Assembly (NCBI GenBank): GCA_003558175.1 | Contig: PWMO01000191.1 | Location: forward strand, 1-11,197 | Length of the DNA: 11,197 nucleotides | Direction: 5' to 3' | Source: Spirochaetaceae bacterium | GTDB lineage: Bacteria > Spirochaetota > Spirochaetia > DSM-27196 > PWMO01 | Shown: piece by piece, positions 7,713 through 11,197 of the stretch | How the letters are laid out: the number at the start of each line of letters is the position of its first letter | Numbering within the stretch: position 1 is the stretch's first letter | The notes under the pieces: model-generated | The model's database searches: none | What the model was told of the DNA's origin: nothing | Seen by the model: only the letters and a program-made list of their open reading frames with translations | Translations under genes and position numbers: made by a program

Positions 7713-9860
7713 TCACTGCGTGGTAACCAGTGTTGCAATTCGGGTCACGTCCAGGATCAAGGCAACCGACCCGTCCCCAAGTATGGTTGCCCCGGAGATG
7801 CCCTCCAGATCGTGATACAACCTGCCCAGGTTCTTGATTACGGTTTGCAGGTCACCAATGACGTTGTCCACGAGGAATCCGACCGGACCGTCTTGCGTGT
7901 TGATCACCACTACCTGTTCAATCTCCGGCAGCGTTCCTTCCATCCTGAAGACATCGCGCAGCCGTATGTAGGGCAGCATCTTTCCGCGATTGTTCAGGAT
8001 CTGACCGCCGTTGTGTTCCTCCCGCATCGCGGCGGTGAGCTCTATGCACTCCTGCACTACCTGCAGCGGAAAGACAAACGCACTCGAATCGATTTCTACC
8101 AGCAGACCGTCAATGATCGCGAGCGTCAACGGAATGGTGAGCATCATCCGACTGCCGCGTCCGCTCCACGATTCAACTGCCACGTTGCCGCCGAGCGCTT
8201 CAATCTCTTTCTTCACCACGTCGAGTCCCACGCCACGCCCGGAAACCTGCGTGACGCTTGCGGCGGTGGAGAAACCGGGGGCAAACACCAGCTGCAGCAC
8301 GTCGGAGTCCGACAGCTCGGCATCCGCAGCCACGATTCCTCGCTCCCGCGCCTTCTGCAGAATGCGCTCGCGGTTGAGACCGGCCCCGTCGTCTTCAATG
8401 GTTATTACGACGCTGGCACCCGAATGCGCGGCCGAGAGCCTGATCTTGCCCTGTTCGGGCTTGCCGCCGTTGCGGCGCGATTCGGGCGTCTCGATTCCGT
8501 GATCGACGCAGTTGCGGATGATGTGTACCAGCGGATCATTGAGGCGGTCGATCACCGTTTTATCCAGCTCGGTTTCTCCACCGGCGGTATCCATCTCTAC
8601 CTTCTTGCCCAGCTCCTGTGACAGATCACGAACCAGGCGTCGAAACTTGGCAAAGGTTGATCCGATTGGAAGCATGCGGATGCTCATGGTGCTGTCGCGC
8701 AGCTCGTCGGTCAGTCTCTCGAAGCTCTCAGCCAGTGAGGTGAGCAGGGTGTTATCGATCTGTTTGGCGGTCTGCGTCAGACGGGCCTGCAGCGTGACAA
8801 TCTCTCCCACCAGATCGACCAGCAGGTCGAGCTTCTCGGATCCGACGCGGATACTGGAAGACGACAGTTCGCTCTGAATCCGCTCGCGCGATCGCTGAAC
8901 GTGCTGCTGCTCCTCCAGCGCCGAGGCGACGTCGTCCTCGCTCACTCCCTGCTCTACCAGCATCTCTCCAAGCCGTTTCTGTTGACCGGCCGCCCGCTCG
9001 ATTGTCTCAACGTCAACCACCCCGCGCTCTGCGAGAATCTGTCCCAGCCGTCGCTGCGGCCCGTCGTCAAGCGCCGAAAGGTCATCGATGACGTCGACCG
9101 TTACCTTTGCCGCGTCTTCGACGAAGATAAAGACATCGCGCACCGTATTGAGCGATTTGCGCGTAGTAAGAAACACGTCCCACCACACGTGACACTGCTG
9201 CGGGTCAAGATCCTTCAGTCGGGGTATGTCGCGGGGGTTGGGGATTATCGTGCATTCTCCCATCTCGCGCAACTCGGCCAGCAACAGCAGGGGGTTGGTA
9301 CCGTTGAGCAAGATGCCGGGCTCGGGTGCAAACCGGATCCTATACGTCACCCAGTGATCGAGCTCATCGCCGCCCGGTTCTGCGGAACCGAACGGTGACT
9401 CGCCCGGCGCATCGGCCGATTCAGTCGTCCCGGTCTCTTCCGAGGAAACCGGTACGATTCCGTGGCTCTGCTGCGGTTGGCGCTGCTCATCGACATAGGC
9501 GTGCAGCCGTTCGACTATCCCGCGCGACACCGCTTCGTGCTCCGCTTCTTCTGGGTCCTCTTCATCCAGCAGCGTGCGGATATGATCGCGTACCGCCAGC
9601 GTGATATTGATCAGCCGTTCATCGAGCGTGAGACTACCGTCGCGCACGTGCTCGAGCACCGTTTCGATCTCATGGGTAAAACTGGATATCTCCTGATACC
9701 CAAACATTGCCGCCGAACCCTTTATGGTGTGCATGCAGCGGAAGACGGCGGAAATCTCTTCACGGTTGGAGGGATCGCGTTCCAGCTCCAGCAACGACTG
9801 CTCCAGGCTGTTCAACAGCTCGTACGCTTCTTCACGGAAGTTCTCTTTAAACTTATCCAT
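7713..9860 (-). CDS. cheA: Chemotaxis histidine kinase CheA
   Basis: Central kinase of a chemosensory array; it autophosphorylates and passes phosphate to CheY- and CheB-type receivers. The 715 residues divide into: P1/Hpt (1-120) with phospho-His H44 in MHTIKGSA; an acidic linker; a P2-like region (about 168-258, beginning HWVTYRIRFAPEPG); a tandem RLGxxL..xxG motif (271-319); P3 dimerisation (about 335-395); the P4 ATPase with N450/H454 in HIIRNCVDHGIE, DDGAGL (490-495), FAPGFSTA (526-533) and GRGVGLDVVK (541-550); and the CheW-like P5 (about 578-712). The ATG at 9860 has GGAG (9873-9870) nine bases upstream and overlaps the end of the STAS gene by 8 bases. No separate cheW lies nearby. The tandem motif between P2 and P3 is not part of the enteric CheA plan. 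Confidence 0.97.
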   Translation of the reverse strand: MDKFKENFREEAYELLNSLEQSLLELERDPSNREEISAVFRCMHTIKGSAAMFGYQEISSFTHEIETVLEHVRDGSLTLDERLINITLAVRDHIRTLLDEEDPEEAEHEAVSRGIVERLHAYVDEQRQPQQSHGIVPVSSEETGTTESADAPGESPFGSAEPGGDELDHWVTYRIRFAPEPGILLNGTNPLLLLAELREMGECTIIPNPRDIPRLKDLDPQQCHVWWDVFLTTRKSLNTVRDVFIFVEDAAKVTVDVIDDLSALDDGPQRRLGQILAERGVVDVETIERAAGQQKRLGEMLVEQGVSEDDVASALEEQQHVQRSRERIQSELSSSSIRVGSEKLDLLVDLVGEIVTLQARLTQTAKQIDNTLLTSLAESFERLTDELRDSTMSIRMLPIGSTFAKFRRLVRDLSQELGKKVEMDTAGGETELDKTVIDRLNDPLVHIIRNCVDHGIETPESRRNGGKPEQGKIRLSAAHSGASVVITIEDDGAGLNRERILQKARERGIVAADAELSDSDVLQLVFAPGFSTAASVTQVSGRGVGLDVVKKEIEALGGNVAVESWSGRGSRMMLTIPLTLAIIDGLLVEIDSSAFVFPLQVVQECIELTAAMREEHNGGQILNNRGKMLPYIRLRDVFRMEGTLPEIEQVVVINTQDGPVGFLVDNVIGDLQTVIKNLGRLYHDLEGISGATILGDGSVALILDVTRIATLVTTQ

Positions 9861-10239
9861 GGTCCGGCTCTCCGGTTGCGTCTTGTGCGAAACCTTCGTT
9901 CTGATCGTGTTGCGGATTGAGATCCAGAAGGTCGTCGCTCAGCCGCCGCGCGTCCGTTGGTGCCTGCTTGCAGAACCCTCCGTTCTCCAGCGCCTGGCGA
10001 ACCGAATCCGGAACAGACCCGGTAAAACCGAGCTCTTTCGTTCGGTTGATCGCTTCTCGCGCCGCGGCGTACAGAAGCTGAACAGTGGTGAGATCGGCGG
10101 ACTCAACGTGTGACAGATTGATCAGGACGCGGTCACTGGCGGCGAGCGCCTCGGAGATCCGGGTGAGGATCTCGGCGCCAACTTCTATGGTGGCTCGTTT
10201 TTCCAGCGTGACGACCTTTAGCGACTGCTTGGCAGGCAT
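9853..10239 (-). CDS. STAS-domain protein co-translated with CheA
   Basis: A 128-residue protein whose first 90 residues look like a STAS domain, the fold of anti-sigma-factor antagonists and of small regulatory proteins in sensory clusters. The typical strand-turn-helix is VLINLSHVESADLTTVQLL (38-56), followed by an amphipathic helix and a second half ending near GGFCKQA. In SpoIIAA-type proteins the turn reads DSSG with a phosphorylated serine; here it reads DLTT (49-52), so the phospho-site is changed. Residues 97-128 are acidic, Gln/Asp-rich and probably disordered. The ATG at 10239 has GAGG (10250-10247) seven bases upstream. The gene is first in the operon and overlaps cheA by 8 bases, which implies a role tied to CheA. 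No anti-sigma kinase is encoded in the window. Confidence 0.85.
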   Translation of the reverse strand: MPAKQSLKVVTLEKRATIEVGAEILTRISEALAASDRVLINLSHVESADLTTVQLLYAAAREAINRTKELGFTGSVPDSVRQALENGGFCKQAPTDARRLSDDLLDLNPQHDQNEGFAQDATGEPDHG

Positions 10240-10269
10240 GCACTTTCCTCAATAATCGGAGTTTCTTCG

Positions 10270-10298
10270 AGTATACTACATGTGTGCTGATTTTTGAA
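10270..10298 (-). promoter_or_regulatory. Promoter of the STAS-cheA-cheR-cheB operon
   Basis: On the minus strand, TTCAAA (10298-10293) and TATACT (10275-10270) are separated by exactly 17 bases and match the sigma-70 consensus at 4 of 6 and 5 of 6 positions. Transcription would start near 10263, giving a leader of about 24 bases that includes the GAGG ribosome-binding site (10250-10247). The surrounding 10240-10315 gap is much richer in AT than the flanking genes, as expected for a promoter. The -10 lies within the palindrome AGTATACT (10270-10277). No intrinsic terminator for the protease gene is visible in the gap, so read-through is also possible. Confidence 0.6.
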
Positions 10299-10315
10299 TA
10301 ACTGAATGCACCTAA

Positions 10316-11197
10316 TTAGAGAAAATTATCCAATTCCAGGTAGGTCGCAAGCTGCAGCCCGCTCTCAAGGAAGCCCGCCTTTCTTTGTCGGATGATGATC
10401 TGAAGAATCGCAACCCTACGATCGAGATCCACGCGCCAGTTTTGCAGCGAAAAAGGATCACGCTCGGAAAGACCGGTTTCGTCCGCGATTGAGCCGGGGT
10501 AGACTCTGGTCACAACGTAGTTCTGCTGCCAACGGTTGGTACTGATGTTATCGGTGTCCATGCCAAAGAGCGGCGGAAACAGTTCTTCCGCGCTCACCCG
10601 ATCAAGCACGTCTTCAACCGGGCTGAACGGCCGTTCGGCAACCGATACCAGCCCTCGCATCTCACTGCCGTCGCGCTCCCAGACTACCGGTATCAGTTCT
10701 CCGGGGATGAGATCCAGCAACACCGTCTGTGCATCGCCGATGCGTCCCGCACTCCAACCGGCTATCTCCTTGAGAACATCACCCGGCCGCAGACCAGCCA
10801 TGTCGGCCGGACTGCGCGGCGATACGTAGAGAACCTCAAGACGTCTGCGGGAATCTTCATGCACGGCAATCCCCATCCACGGATGCTTCACTTCACCCTC
10901 GTGATACAACCTGGGCAGGAAATGGTTGATCCAGTACGAGGGAATAGCAAAGTTGACCCCCTGGAACTGCGGAATACCGGCAAATACCACTCCCACCAGA
11001 TCGCCGCTGCTGTTGACCACCGGTCCGCCGGAATTGCCGGGATTTACCGGAACATCAACCTGCATCGCGTCGCCAAGTTGCAGAAAGCGCCTGCCGGTGG
11101 CAGAGATTATTCCCGAGGTTATGCTGTTTTCCAGTCCGCCCGGCGAACCGAGGGCAAAGATCGACGAACCGGGCTCGAGGGTTCTGATCTCCGTGAA
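10316..11197 (-). CDS. Deg/HtrA-like serine protease with PDZ domain, 5' end beyond window
   Basis: C-terminal 293 residues of an S1C (trypsin-fold) protease, a family that works mostly in the envelope to degrade misfolded proteins or as a regulated processing enzyme. The frame is open to the window edge, so the upstream signal peptide and the catalytic His and Asp are out of view. The visible part has ALGSPGGLENSITSGIIS and the catalytic serine in VNPGNSGGP (fragment residue 56). A PDZ domain follows (about fragment residues 107-190, with PADMAGLRPGDVL). The last 90 residues contain a second PDZ-like pattern (YVVTRVYPGSIADETGL) with an unusual ending. Internal ATGs such as 11065 lie inside the protease fold and are not true starts. 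It precedes the chemosensory operon on the same strand, with 76 bases between; a functional link is not evident. Confidence 0.92.
   Translation of the reverse strand, partial: FTEIRTLEPGSSIFALGSPGGLENSITSGIISATGRRFLQLGDAMQVDVPVNPGNSGGPVVNSSGDLVGVVFAGIPQFQGVNFAIPSYWINHFLPRLYHEGEVKHPWMGIAVHEDSRRRLEVLYVSPRSPADMAGLRPGDVLKEIAGWSAGRIGDAQTVLLDLIPGELIPVVWERDGSEMRGLVSVAERPFSPVEDVLDRVSAEELFPPLFGMDTDNISTNRWQQNYVVTRVYPGSIADETGLSERDPFSLQNWRVDLDRRVAILQIIIRQRKAGFLESGLQLATYLELDNFL

Noticed and set aside
7674..8621. A 315-codon plus-strand open frame opposite cheA
   Set aside because: It is antisense to the conserved P4/P5 part of CheA, with no domain signature and no ribosome-binding site.

Overview
All convincing genes lie on the minus strand and are packed tightly, with gaps from -8 to about 117 bases. 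GC looks moderately high. The window suits a free-living, sensory-rich bacterium with several chemosensory proteins. A spirochaete or deltaproteobacterium-like group would fit the STAS/CheA/CheR/CheB order and the many receiver-domain kinases, but this is inference. No rRNA, tRNA, insertion sequence or CRISPR array was seen, and there is no gene-free stretch over 300 bases.

Layout in the direction of transcription (right to left). A Deg/HtrA-type serine protease runs in from the right edge (11197-10316) with its 5' end missing. A short AT-rich gap carries a good sigma-70-type promoter (10298-10270). It is followed by a seven-gene signalling operon: a small STAS protein (10239-9853), CheA (9860-7713), CheR (7710-6832), CheB (6805-5726), a REC-HisKA-HATPase-REC hybrid kinase (5673-3655), a single-domain response regulator (3658-3251) and a REC-PAS-HisKA-HATPase-REC hybrid kinase (3243-1267). 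After a 117-base gap made largely of 14-bp tandem repeats comes lepA (elongation factor 4), cut by the left edge after 383 codons.

CheA supplies the only clear Hpt histidine and an ATPase. CheR and CheB are the adaptation methyltransferase and methylesterase. The two hybrid kinases and the lone regulator add five further receiver domains to the one in CheB. No receptor (MCP), free CheW, CheD, CheX or CheZ gene is present, so this module must use partners encoded elsewhere. The presence of two hybrid kinases and a STAS protein suggests an output other than, or additional to, flagellar switching.

The most notable points are: a compact tandem RLGxxL..xxG repeat in CheA resembling the MshEN/GspE N-terminal nucleotide-binding motif; a 14-bp tandem repeat after the operon in which every unit carries a stop triplet; a possible leaderless lepA start; and a STAS protein with an atypical phospho-site, co-translated with CheA.
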